Positions 25,048-33,768 of a stretch of 44,088 nt of DNA are shown here, piece after piece (position 1 is the first letter of the stretch; each line of letters opens with the position of its first letter). Source of the DNA: JAFGUF01 sp040883315 (GTDB lineage Bacteria > Bacillota > Clostridia > Christensenellales > UMGS416); the NCBI GenBank assembly GCA_040883315.1, contig JBFLKU010000014.1, forward strand, positions 1-44,088. Reading direction: 5' to 3'. The position numbers and the translations under genes are program-made. The notes under the pieces are model-generated. The model did not search any database, was not told where the DNA came from, and saw only the letters and a program-made list of their open reading frames with translations.

Positions 25048-25704
25048 TTTTAAAATAATTATTAATATATAACAAACTTACTTTTATTATCATTTTAGCT
25101 TCAGCCTTTAACTGTTTCAAGGGCATATTGTCACATTGAACCCAAAAGTCACTTTAGACTATATTTTTATATGTTGAATCCACAGCTTTTATGTTCACAA
25201 TAAACTGTGGTGTTAATAAATTCTAAAAAGAAACGAATAGGAGTGTAAGAGTTGTAGCTGCATTTTTTTAGCATTTATGATGCTGTATATGTTTGTATTC
25301 ATTGGGTTCGATTTCAGTATATTAAAAATTAAGAAACAAAAAGAAGTACAGGAATTATTCCATGTTTCCGTAGATGAAAAGAAAGACAATTATGTTATTT
25401 ATAAAAATAACTATGGAAGTAATGCACTATAATGCAGACGCTACAGACTATTCAACATGCCTGCAATATCTAAGGGCTAGATATTACAGCACAGATAGCC
25501 AAAGGTTTATTCAGGAGGATGATTATAAGGGGAGGTTTACTAGGCCTGCTTCTATAGCGGATTTTCATATATTGATATTGAATATAAAAAATTCTGCCAT
25601 TATATTGCGCTGATTGTTACTAAATTTCATTAATTTTATAAAAACAAGGAAATTAACCGTAAAAATTGCTATAATAATAATATAACAAACGAGAAGGTGT
25701 ATTT
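25048..25704. other. Decayed region between TauE and the AraC-GH39 gene
   Basis: It contains only the RHS core fragment listed separately, plus a 51-codon frame at 25277-25432 beginning with a hydrophobic segment (MMLYMFVFIGFDFSIL) without a good ribosome binding site. No intact gene is supported. Confidence 0.5.
25436..25559 (+). pseudogene. RHS core-domain fragment
   Basis: About 40 codons encode LQYLRARYYSTDSQRFIQED, the highly conserved YLRARYY-x-x-x-x-x-RF-x-x-ED signature that marks the end of the RHS repeat-associated core, just before the variable toxin tip. The frame stops shortly afterwards and no toxin domain is present. It is a relic of the same kind as the YD fragment at 22282-22404. 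Confidence 0.75.
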
Positions 25705-28158
25705 ATGCTGAAAGGTTATTCCTTGAAAGACGCCCCGATGACATTCGACTTTATTAAGCAAAGCAAGGGAGAAACTCATTTTCATGATGACGTGGAGCTG
25801 CTTTATGTTTTTGATGGAAAAATGGAAATCGTCGTTGAGAAAGAAAAATATCAATTAGATAAAAATGATTTTTTGATTGTAAATGCCAATAAATCTCATA
25901 GTTTCATCCTATCAGAAGATGCCTTGATTGGTAGCTTTTTAATACCATACACAAAACTGAGCGAGCTGACAAAACAAACATATATTGTTTTTTGGTGTAA
26001 TTCAACTATTGACAAAAGTTCTGCATATGAAGATGTTCGAAAGATTGTATTTGATTTGGCTAATGAATACATACAGAATTATGGGATAGGAGAAATTCGG
26101 CTAATATCAAAATGCTATGAGCTGCTATATCAGATTTCGAAGAATTTCCTTATAACCAGCCAAGACACCAATAATGACGATTCTATTGATGAGGACAAAA
26201 AGAGAATAGAAGAGATAACACGGTATGTTGCAGCCAACTATAGAAACAGAATCAGCCTCAATGAATTGGCGGAGATACTGTTTTTGTCAGATGCCTATCT
26301 ATCTAAATATATAAAAAGACATTTCGGAATGAATTTTTTGGATTATCTGAATAATGTGAGGCTGAATCATGCTGTTGAAGAACTACTTTATTCTGATATG
26401 CCAATAACAAGGATAGCACTTGATAATGGCTTTGCAAGCGTTGCTACATTCAATAAAGTATTTAAGCAAAAATACAATATCACTCCCTCTGTTTATAAGG
26501 CTGACCATCATAAGCATCAGGAGGAGTCGGAGGGTGTGAGCGATGATGATGAAAGAATATTTGAAAAGGCGAAGGAAGTGCTAGGGGTTTATGAATCCAG
26601 CCGTGACCAGAAGAGGGATGCACAAACATTAGTAGAAAATATAGATGCAGCAGTCGAAAAGGAATACCAGAGAGTATGGTGCAAAATGATAAATATTGGT
26701 GCGGCACAAGATTTGCTGCACTCTAATATGCAGGAGCATATTGTTGCCCTCAAAAAACAATTGAAGTTTAAATATGTGCGTATATGGGATTTGTATTCAT
26801 CGGAAATGTATATAGATATAAATGCTAAAAATCACTTCTATAATTTCGATAAACTAAATAGGGTGCTGGATTTTCTGGTTTCAAACAATTTGTACCCGTA
26901 TATCGAGCTAAACATTAAGCCAAAAATTTTGATAAAAAATTCTCGGACTCTGCTTATATCAGGAGAGAAAAGAAAGATATTCCGAGACTTGAATGCTGTG
27001 GAATGTTTTTTTGAAGCACTCATTGTGAATTTGATTGATAGATACGGTGCGGAAGAAATAGAAAACTGGTATTTTGAGTTTTGGAAAGAGGAGAATTTAG
27101 AACAGACCGAAATGAATATCGCTCCTAATGAAGAGCCGGAGAAGTACATAAAAGTATTCGGGATTATTTGGAGACTGTTTAAAAAATATATTCCCAAGTC
27201 AAAAATTGGCGGTGCTGGGCTTTCCATAAGATACGGAGAGAAAAATCTAGTAGATATTTTGCGAAGCTGGAGCAAGGAAGAAGAAAAACCAGATTTTTTA
27301 TCTTTTTATTGTTACCCATATATAATGGGAATGGTTGATGGAGATCAGGTGAATAAGACTTCAACCGATAGGGACTTTTTAAAGAACTATATAAAAATAG
27401 CAAAAGAATTAATGAGCGATGCAGGATTTTCTGCTAAAGAGTTTCATATATCAGAGTGGAATTCAACAGTTTCAAATCGGAATTTTTTAAATGACAGCTG
27501 CTACAAAGCTGCCTATATAATCAAAAATCTTATTGATAGTTTTGACAAAGTGGATCTATTAGGCTATTGGCTGGCTTCGGATGTATTCGCAGATTTCTAT
27601 GACTCGACAGAGGTGCTGAATGGAAGCAGCGGATTGCTGACAAAGGATGGGATTCACAAGCCTGCTTTTTATGCTTTCGAGTTCATGAACCGATTATTCA
27701 ATAAAGTGGTAAAAAAAGGCGATAGGTATGTTGTCACATCTAATGGGAATTCAAAATGGGGAATTGCCTGCCACAATTATAAATTTTTAAGCTATAAATA
27801 TTTTATGAGCAGCGAAGATGAAATTGAAATAGAGCAATTGCTCCAATATTATGAGGATACGGATGCTATAGAGTATGAGTTTGTACTGGATGGACTAGAT
27901 CCTGGCTCATATCAAATAAAAACATACTCTATAAATAATGAGCACGGAAGTGTTCTGAATGAGTGGATAAAGATGTCGTGCCCTGACACTTTGGACTATC
28001 AGGAAATTGAATATTTAAAAAGGATTTGTGTTCCGCGCTTGAGTATACGCAATGTAACGACTGAAGAAAACGTTTTGAGATTCAAAACGACACTGTCCGC
28101 AAATGAAATACAATATATCAACATAGAATATAAGCTGAAGAAGCAAATAAAGAGGTGA
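25705..28158 (+). CDS. AraC regulator fused to a GH39-like domain
   Basis: An 817-residue regulator. Residues 1-120 form a cupin-like effector domain with ETHFHDDVELLYVFDG; residues about 170-270 are an AraC double helix-turn-helix (ISLNELAEILFLSDAYLSKYIKRHF, then ITRIALDNGFASVATFNKVFKQ). From about 340 on comes a GH39 (beta-xylosidase-like) TIM barrel with a beta-sandwich end. The acid/base motif, usually WNEPN, reads W460-K-E462-E-N, so the glutamate is there but its Asn and Pro neighbours are not; the nucleophile glutamate would be E584 in ISEWNS. The domain may therefore bind rather than cut sugar. It stands directly before the C-glycoside genes and probably regulates them. A strong terminator ends this unit. 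Confidence 0.88.
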   Translation: MLKGYSLKDAPMTFDFIKQSKGETHFHDDVELLYVFDGKMEIVVEKEKYQLDKNDFLIVNANKSHSFILSEDALIGSFLIPYTKLSELTKQTYIVFWCNSTIDKSSAYEDVRKIVFDLANEYIQNYGIGEIRLISKCYELLYQISKNFLITSQDTNNDDSIDEDKKRIEEITRYVAANYRNRISLNELAEILFLSDAYLSKYIKRHFGMNFLDYLNNVRLNHAVEELLYSDMPITRIALDNGFASVATFNKVFKQKYNITPSVYKADHHKHQEESEGVSDDDERIFEKAKEVLGVYESSRDQKRDAQTLVENIDAAVEKEYQRVWCKMINIGAAQDLLHSNMQEHIVALKKQLKFKYVRIWDLYSSEMYIDINAKNHFYNFDKLNRVLDFLVSNNLYPYIELNIKPKILIKNSRTLLISGEKRKIFRDLNAVECFFEALIVNLIDRYGAEEIENWYFEFWKEENLEQTEMNIAPNEEPEKYIKVFGIIWRLFKKYIPKSKIGGAGLSIRYGEKNLVDILRSWSKEEEKPDFLSFYCYPYIMGMVDGDQVNKTSTDRDFLKNYIKIAKELMSDAGFSAKEFHISEWNSTVSNRNFLNDSCYKAAYIIKNLIDSFDKVDLLGYWLASDVFADFYDSTEVLNGSSGLLTKDGIHKPAFYAFEFMNRLFNKVVKKGDRYVVTSNGNSKWGIACHNYKFLSYKYFMSSEDEIEIEQLLQYYEDTDAIEYEFVLDGLDPGSYQIKTYSINNEHGSVLNEWIKMSCPDTLDYQEIEYLKRICVPRLSIRNVTTEENVLRFKTTLSANEIQYINIEYKLKKQIKR

Positions 28159-28192
28159 GCAAAAAAACACATACATTTTTTGCTCATTTTTT
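28156..28192 (+). terminator. Terminator after the AraC-GH39 gene
   Basis: TGAGCAAAAAA / TTTTTTGCTCA pair over 11 bases with a nine-base loop, followed by six T residues. The stem begins within the stop codon of the regulator gene. Confidence 0.9.
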
Positions 28193-28266
28193 CACGTAGC
28201 TAAAAACACAATTTCATTTTGTCTAAAAATCAATAAATAAAGAACAAAATACCTAGAGCGAAAAAA

Positions 28267-28313
28267 CCAAGGCATAGGTATAATTGAATTACAATAAAAT
28301 TTGTATGCCTAGG
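28267..28313 (+). promoter_or_regulatory. Promoter and operator-like inverted repeat of the first glycoside operon
   Basis: TATAAT is at 28279-28284 with no recognisable -35 at the right distance, which suggests activator dependence. An inverted repeat, CCAAGGCATA (28267-28276) and TATGCCTAGG (28304-28313), nine of ten positions paired, brackets the -10 and runs into the AGGAGG site at 28311. A transcript starting near 28291 would lack the left arm, so I read it as a DNA operator rather than an RNA hairpin. Confidence 0.45.
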
Positions 28314-28323
28314 AGGAATAGAA

Positions 28324-29427
28324 ATGAAGAAATTACGTATTGGTATAATCGGCTGCGGTGGTATCGCAAACAACAAACATCTACCATCACTGAAAGCGTG
28401 TGAAGAGAAGAACGAGATTGTTGCATTCTGCGACATAATTGAAGAACGTGCTGTGAAGGCAGCAAAAGAATATGGTACAGCAGACGCAAAAGTATATACA
28501 GACTATAAAGAAATGCTTAAAGACAAAAGCATCGAAGTTGTACATGTATTGACACCAAATGTTTTGCACGGTCCAATAACTGTTGATGCACTAGAAGCAG
28601 GCAAACACGTTATGTGCGAAAAACCAATGGCACATAACACAGAAGATGCAAAGAAAATGATAGAAGCATGGAAGAAATCCGGCAAGAAATTCACTATAGG
28701 ATATCAAAACAGATTCAGAAATGAAGTACAAGCACTTCATGAAGCATGTGAAGACGGTGAATTAGGAGAGATTTACTATGGTAAAGCTCATGCAGTTCGT
28801 CGCCGTGCAGTTCCTACATGGGGAGTATTCCCGGATAAGTCTCTACAAGGCGGTGGTCCATTAATTGATATAGGAACTCACGCATTGGATATTACATTGT
28901 GGATGATGGACAACTATGAACCTGAAAGTGTTACTGGCTCAGTATTTTATAAACTAGGTGGACTAGAGCAGGCAACAGAAGGAAATATGTTTGGATCATG
29001 GGATCCAAAAACATATGAAGTGGAAGACTCAGCAATGGGATTTGTTAAGATGAAAAATGGTGCAACTATTAATATTGAAGCATCATGGGCACTAAATATG
29101 CTGGATTCAAGAGAAGCAGCCACTACATTATGCGGCACAAAAGCAGGCGCTGAGATTCGTTCAGGAATGAGCTATGCAAAGAATGAACTAATATACAATA
29201 GAGGCAAAAACGGACAGCTGATGGAAGAGACGATTTCACCTGCAGGACACATTGCATACTTTGAAGGTGCTGGCTCTGCAGAGGGTATAGTAGAAGCGAA
29301 CCAATGGCTGGATGCAATATTGAACGACACAGAGCCATTAGTGAAGCCGGAACAGGCATTTGTTGTTACACAAATACTTGAGGGCATTTATAAATCATCA
29401 GAAGAAAAGAAAGAAATAAAGTTTTAA
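28324..29427 (+). CDS. Gfo/Idh/MocA oxidoreductase, DgpA-like
   Basis: NAD(P)-dependent oxidoreductase of the Gfo/Idh/MocA family, 367 residues. The N-terminal Rossmann fold shows GIIGCGGIANNKHLP; the catalytic lysine is K100 in CEKPMA, and D182 and H186 lie in the conserved DIGTHALDI block. In C-glycoside degradation a protein of this family (DgpA in the puerarin-degrading gut strain PUE) oxidises the sugar at C3 so that the C-C bond can be cleaved by the partner deglycosidase. The gene has a perfect AGGAGG site and is first in a three-gene operon with a TIM-barrel isomerase and a second Gfo/Idh/MocA enzyme. The DgpA role rests on the neighbourhood of the alpha/beta deglycosidase genes. Confidence 0.85.
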   Translation: MKKLRIGIIGCGGIANNKHLPSLKACEEKNEIVAFCDIIEERAVKAAKEYGTADAKVYTDYKEMLKDKSIEVVHVLTPNVLHGPITVDALEAGKHVMCEKPMAHNTEDAKKMIEAWKKSGKKFTIGYQNRFRNEVQALHEACEDGELGEIYYGKAHAVRRRAVPTWGVFPDKSLQGGGPLIDIGTHALDITLWMMDNYEPESVTGSVFYKLGGLEQATEGNMFGSWDPKTYEVEDSAMGFVKMKNGATINIEASWALNMLDSREAATTLCGTKAGAEIRSGMSYAKNELIYNRGKNGQLMEETISPAGHIAYFEGAGSAEGIVEANQWLDAILNDTEPLVKPEQAFVVTQILEGIYKSSEEKKEIKF

Positions 29428-29443
29428 CAAGGAGGCGTTAAAT

Positions 29444-30358
29444 ATGAAATTAGGTTTCGTTAGTGCCATTCTTGACACATACACTTTTGAAGAAATGATA
29501 AATTTTGCATCAGAGAACGGCTTTGAATGTGTAGAAGTGGCATGCTGGCCTCAAGGTAAGGCTGAGAGACGCTATGCAGGCGTATCTCATATAGATGTTG
29601 ATAATCTTTCAGACGATAGGATTAAGTACATTCAAAAATATTGCATAGACAAAAATGTTGAGATATCTTCATTGGCTTTCTACCCAAACCCAATGGATGG
29701 AGATGACGAGAAGAGAACAGCAAACATTGAACACTTGAAAAAGGTAATTAAGGCAAGCAGCGCACTAGGCGTTGGAATGGTGACTACTTTTATTGGCAGA
29801 GACCAGCACAAGACAATAGAAGAGAATTTGGAATTGTTTGCACAAATATGGCCTCCGATTATCAAACTGGCGGAATCGCTAAATGTGAAAGTGGCTATCG
29901 AAAATTGCCCAATGCTTTTTGGACCAGATCAATGGCCAGGCGGACAAAATCTGGCTACTACTCCAAGAATATGGAGAAAGATGTTTGAGATAATACCAAG
30001 TGATAATTTTGGTTTAAATTACGACCCTTCACACTTTGTGTGGCAAATGATAGACTACATTGCACCTTTGTATGAATTCAAGGACAAGATTTTTCATGTT
30101 CACTACAAAGACATAAAAGTATACAAAGACAAGCTAAATGATGTAGGTGTTATGGCATATCCTCTGGACTTTATGTCTCCAAAGCTGCCTGGTCTTGGTG
30201 ATGTAGATTGGGGTAAATATATATCTGCACTTACTGACATAGGATATGAGGGCTACACCTGCATAGAAGTAGAAGACAAAGCCTTTGAAGGAAGCGATGA
30301 AAGAGTTCGCGCTTCGCTGACATTGAGCAAAAGATATCTTAGACAGTTTGTTATTTAG
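29444..30358 (+). CDS. Sugar phosphate isomerase/epimerase-like TIM barrel
   Basis: A 304-residue xylose-isomerase-like (AP endonuclease family 2) TIM barrel. Metal ligands are recognisable in AIENCPM (Glu), NYDPSHF (Asp, with His two further on), HVHYKD (His) and CIEVED (Glu). It is of the IolE-like group often paired with Gfo/Idh/MocA enzymes and is not as similar to the alpha subunits downstream as those are to each other. In the C-glycoside scheme it may hydrate or isomerise the 3-keto sugar released by the deglycosidase so that it can be reduced to glucose. That role is inferred; enzymes of this fold act on many substrates. GGAGG lies at ideal spacing, 16 bases after the previous gene. 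Confidence 0.85.
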   Translation: MKLGFVSAILDTYTFEEMINFASENGFECVEVACWPQGKAERRYAGVSHIDVDNLSDDRIKYIQKYCIDKNVEISSLAFYPNPMDGDDEKRTANIEHLKKVIKASSALGVGMVTTFIGRDQHKTIEENLELFAQIWPPIIKLAESLNVKVAIENCPMLFGPDQWPGGQNLATTPRIWRKMFEIIPSDNFGLNYDPSHFVWQMIDYIAPLYEFKDKIFHVHYKDIKVYKDKLNDVGVMAYPLDFMSPKLPGLGDVDWGKYISALTDIGYEGYTCIEVEDKAFEGSDERVRASLTLSKRYLRQFVI

Positions 30359-30372
30359 TTAGGAGAACTAAA

Positions 30373-31443
30373 ATGGAGAATATAAAATTTGGAATAATAG
30401 GCTTCGGCTTTATGGGGCATGTTCACGAAGATGTGATTACAAATCAGGTAGAAGGTGCTGAAGTTTCAGCAATATGTGACATAGTTCCTGAGCAGATGGA
30501 AGACGCTGTGACAAAGGATGTGCTGAAATTCACCAACATGGATGATTTATTAGCTATTGAAGAAATAGACACAGTTCTAGTTGTTATACCAAATCAGCTG
30601 CATAAAGAGTGTGTTATCAAGGCTGCAAAAGCAGGCAAAAACATTATTTGTGAAAAGCCAGTGGCTATGAGTGTGGATGAATTGGATGAAATGCTAGAAG
30701 CTGTGAAAGAGAACAATGTTCGATTCACGGTGCACCATCAGCGTCGCTTTGATAAAGACTTTAGAACAATAAAAGAAGTTTATGACCAAAAATCATTAGG
30801 CAAGGTATATACAATACAATCCAAATTATATGGATTTAACGGAAATATGCATGACTGGCACGTATTTAAAGAATTCGGCGGTGGAATGCTATATGACTGG
30901 GGAGTTCACCTAATAGACCAGCTTCTATTTATGGTAGAGGGCAAGATAAAAAGTATATATGCCGATGTTCGCAATGTTATAAACGGAGAAGTGGACGATT
31001 ATTTTAAGATTCTTCTGAAATTCGAAAACAATGTAATGTGCGAAATCGAGCTGGGTACATATTTCTTATCTGACAAGAAAAACTGGTTTGAAAGACACTG
31101 GTTTATTGGCGGCGACAAGGGAAGCGCATATGTAGATGGATTTGAACCGGAAGGCAGAATAGTCCGTACTTCTCATTTGCTGGAAAACGTAGGGAAAAAA
31201 GGCGAAGGTGCTAAATGGGGACCAACAAGATCATTTGGCAATCCACAGCCGGGAACTATACTTACAGAAGAATTACCAGATGTAGATTTTTATCACAAAA
31301 TGTTTTTTGAAGACTATATCAGTGCACTTAATGAAGGACATGAGTTTTTGGTCAAGCCTAGTGAGGTTAGAAGGGTACTGCAGCTGATGGATGCTATACG
31401 GCTATCATCAGAAACAGGAAATTCAATTGCATTTGAAAGCTAA
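30373..31443 (+). CDS. Second Gfo/Idh/MocA oxidoreductase
   Basis: A 356-residue NAD(P)-dependent oxidoreductase. Rossmann motif GIIGFGFMGHVHED, catalytic K95 in CEKPVA, and D175 and H179 in YDWGVHLID. It is clearly a paralogue, not a duplicate, of the gene at 28324, with a different C-terminal half. A pair of such enzymes makes chemical sense: one oxidises the glycoside at C3, the other reduces the released 3-keto sugar, regenerating the cofactor (the DgpA and DgpF roles). Which of the two does which cannot be told. Last gene of the operon; a stem-loop follows at 31503. Confidence 0.85.
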   Translation: MENIKFGIIGFGFMGHVHEDVITNQVEGAEVSAICDIVPEQMEDAVTKDVLKFTNMDDLLAIEEIDTVLVVIPNQLHKECVIKAAKAGKNIICEKPVAMSVDELDEMLEAVKENNVRFTVHHQRRFDKDFRTIKEVYDQKSLGKVYTIQSKLYGFNGNMHDWHVFKEFGGGMLYDWGVHLIDQLLFMVEGKIKSIYADVRNVINGEVDDYFKILLKFENNVMCEIELGTYFLSDKKNWFERHWFIGGDKGSAYVDGFEPEGRIVRTSHLLENVGKKGEGAKWGPTRSFGNPQPGTILTEELPDVDFYHKMFFEDYISALNEGHEFLVKPSEVRRVLQLMDAIRLSSETGNSIAFES

Positions 31444-31502
31444 CAATATATTGTTATAAAAAATCATTGTTATATTAAATGAGTGATATTGCTCTAGTGT
31501 AG

Positions 31503-31530
31503 AGAAGCTATGGAGTAACCGTGGCTTCTT
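31503..31530 (+). terminator. Terminator of the first glycoside operon
   Basis: AGAAGCTATGG and CCGTGGCTTCT form an 11-base stem including two G-U pairs around an AGTAA loop. The T run after it is short (TTTA), so termination may be partial. Confidence 0.6.
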
Positions 31531-31648
31531 TATGCATTAATGCAGAAATATAAACTTCGTAATATATTTAAAACTCTTGTTAATACAAATACAGATAAAA
31601 ACACAGTTTACGCAACGTGAAGACATCTTCAGGGATTAGGAGAATAGG

Positions 31649-33022
31649 ATGAAGTTATTGGCTGATGACAAACAATTTTATAAGCAAATAAGAACCCTTG
31701 CCATACCAATAATATTGCAGGGGATGATTATGGCTGGTGTAGGTATAATGGATACCTTTATGGTTGGGAAGCTGGGAGAGGCACAACTATCGGCAGCATC
31801 ATTGGCAAACCAGTTTATATTAATCTATATCATTATGTGCTTTGGGCTGGGCTTTGGCGCAACAGTATTAACAGCACAGTATTTTGGAAGCGGCGACATA
31901 TCTTCGCTGAAGAGCATAGTGACTATAATGCTTAGAGTTATGATTGTGATGTCTGTGTTGTTTACGGCACTGACATATATATTCTCTGAAAATATAATGA
32001 GTATATATACACCCGATAAAGAGATAATTGAAAAAGGAGTTCTCTATTTTAGGATTCTTGTTTTCTCGTTTTTCTTTATGTCCATCACCGTTGCAGCTAC
32101 GGCAGTATTAAGATCTGTGGGGGAAGTGAGGATAGCACTGATTACATCTATAATCACTTTTTTTATAAACATTGGATTCAATTATATTTTTATATTTGGT
32201 AAATTAGGAGCACCAAAAATGGAAATTGAAGGTGCAGCGCTAGGCACTCTGATTGCAAGAATTATTGAAGCATTAATTATCGGAGGTTATTTTTTCTTTA
32301 GGGAGGAAAGAATTCGTTATAGATTAACCGATTTATTTAAGTCATGCAAGAAATACATATTGATTTATATTTCCATATGCCTTCCTGTGCTGGTTTCGGA
32401 TACATTGCTGGCATTAGGCAACAATATGATATCTGTTGTTATGGGGCATATCGGAGCAAGCTTTGTGGCAGCCAATGCAATTATATCCCAGGTTACAAGG
32501 CTGACAACGGTCTTTACGCAGGGAATTTCCAGCTCGTCAAGTATTATCACAGGAAATACACTGGGCACTGGTGACAAGGAAAAGACATATAACCAAGGCA
32601 AAGCTTTTGTGCTTTTGGCATTTATATTGGGAATTGCTGCATCTGGTATTTTGCTATTGGTCACTCCGCTTGTTATTAATATGTTCGAGATAACACAAGA
32701 AACCAGAGAGATAGCATATCATCTGATGTATGCTATGGCAGTAATGATTATTTTCCAGTCGGTAGAAACTACTCTAACAAAGGGAGTGCTTCGCGGCGGA
32801 GGGGACACAAAGTTCCTTATGATGGCTGATGTAATATTTCTGTGGCTTGTTAGTGTTCCTTTGGGCTACCTGCTTGGGATAGTGTGGGGGATGTCTGCGT
32901 TTTTCATCTTCATTGGTTTAAAGGCAGACATTTTAATAAAGGCAATTTGGTGCTTCAAAAGATTACTAAGTGGCAAATGGATGAAAAAAGTGGGCGAAAT
33001 TCAGGTGGATAGCAATATTTAA
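31649..33022 (+). CDS. MATE family efflux transporter
   Basis: A 457-residue multidrug and toxic compound extrusion transporter with about 12 membrane segments in two related halves. The N-terminal LAIPIILQGMIMAGVGIMDT and GEAQLSAASLANQ blocks are MATE signatures; their counterpart in the second half is IGASFVAANAIISQVTRL. MATE proteins export organic cations and plant phenolics by Na+ or H+ exchange. Between the two C-glycoside operons it could export the aglycone or a reduced flavonoid-like product, or protect against it; import is not expected of this family. AGGAG stands before the ATG. It has its own short transcription unit. Confidence 0.92.
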   Translation: MKLLADDKQFYKQIRTLAIPIILQGMIMAGVGIMDTFMVGKLGEAQLSAASLANQFILIYIIMCFGLGFGATVLTAQYFGSGDISSLKSIVTIMLRVMIVMSVLFTALTYIFSENIMSIYTPDKEIIEKGVLYFRILVFSFFFMSITVAATAVLRSVGEVRIALITSIITFFINIGFNYIFIFGKLGAPKMEIEGAALGTLIARIIEALIIGGYFFFREERIRYRLTDLFKSCKKYILIYISICLPVLVSDTLLALGNNMISVVMGHIGASFVAANAIISQVTRLTTVFTQGISSSSSIITGNTLGTGDKEKTYNQGKAFVLLAFILGIAASGILLLVTPLVINMFEITQETREIAYHLMYAMAVMIIFQSVETTLTKGVLRGGGDTKFLMMADVIFLWLVSVPLGYLLGIVWGMSAFFIFIGLKADILIKAIWCFKRLLSGKWMKKVGEIQVDSNI

Positions 33023-33300
33023 AATAGCTAAGTTTACTTTTGGAAATACATATATTGCCAAATAACCGCTATTTGTGCGAACAGACCACGTTTTTTTTAA
33101 TTATCAATCTGGACAGCAATAATTAATATTCAATTTATGCTTTTTTATAGCTGTAATTTAAAAATATAAAAAATGATGTCAAAAATTAAACGTTACAAAA
33201 GTTAATATTAAGAAGTGAAATGTTTTCTAATTTATTATAATAGGAAATGAGATAGTATATAAATAGTATCATATAGAGAATATAGAGAAAGGTGTTTAGT
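33023..33300. promoter_or_regulatory. Leader region of the deglycosidase operon
   Basis: No gene. A TATAAT at 33236-33241 is the best -10 but has no -35 at the usual spacing, again fitting control by an activator. A run of eight T residues near 33092 follows weak stems and may end the MATE transcript. Confidence 0.35.
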
Positions 33301-33768
33301 ATGTTTAACGACTACATTATTAGAGAAGACAGCTTAGAAAATGTATTGGAAAACGGAGAAATAACAGGCTTTAAATTCGCAGTTAAAATTGCTGACTACA
33401 GAGGCTGCTTTTTGTCTTTAGTAAATGGATATTTCGTAGAATGCGATGGCATAGAATACCCAGCTGACAAGCAGAAATTGGCTATCAATGGAAAAGAGCC
33501 TAGAACATATGAAGAAATTAAAAAGTGCGTTTGGGAACATTGGGATTATGACGATGAAGCGTATATATATGTTGAAAAAAAATCTGGACTGGCTCCCGGA
33601 GTCCATTGCATTCGTCTGCAGCAGTCCATTCTGATGCAGTATGGATACATGCCGTGGGATGAGGAATGGGTGAAAAACACACCAGTACCAGGAAGCGGAG
33701 CTGGAGCAGGAAAGAGCAACATTATCAGCGAATTTAAACTCGAGCTAAAGAACCCGGAGGTAATGTGA
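33301..33768 (+). CDS. C-glycoside deglycosidase beta subunit 1 (DUF6379)
   Basis: A 155-residue beta-sandwich-like protein of the DUF6379 type, the beta subunit of C-glycoside deglycosidases (DgpB, DfgB, CarC group). Family features are the start YIIREDSLENV...GEITGFKFAVKIADYRG, then FVECDGIEYPADK, a mid-chain WEHWDYDDEAYIYVEK and GLAPGVH. The beta subunit binds next to the alpha active site. I start it at the ATG at 33301, eight bases after GAAAGG; the GTG at 33292 overlaps that site. It is first in the long operon, and its stop overlaps the alpha gene's ATG by one base, the mark of a heteromer made in equal amounts. Confidence 0.85.
   Translation: MFNDYIIREDSLENVLENGEITGFKFAVKIADYRGCFLSLVNGYFVECDGIEYPADKQKLAINGKEPRTYEEIKKCVWEHWDYDDEAYIYVEKKSGLAPGVHCIRLQQSILMQYGYMPWDEEWVKNTPVPGSGAGAGKSNIISEFKLELKNPEVM

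Noticed and set aside
25277..25432. A 51-codon membrane peptide
   Set aside because: Poor ribosome binding site and location between RHS remnants; composition fits chance or decayed coding sequence.
28267..28320. A riboswitch or RNA hairpin hiding the ribosome binding site of the first glycoside operon
   Set aside because: The left arm lies upstream of the -10 box and would not be in the transcript.
31449..31648. A riboswitch ahead of the MATE transporter gene
   Set aside because: The only strong structure is the 31503-31530 hairpin, better explained as the terminator of the preceding operon; no known aptamer pattern is seen.
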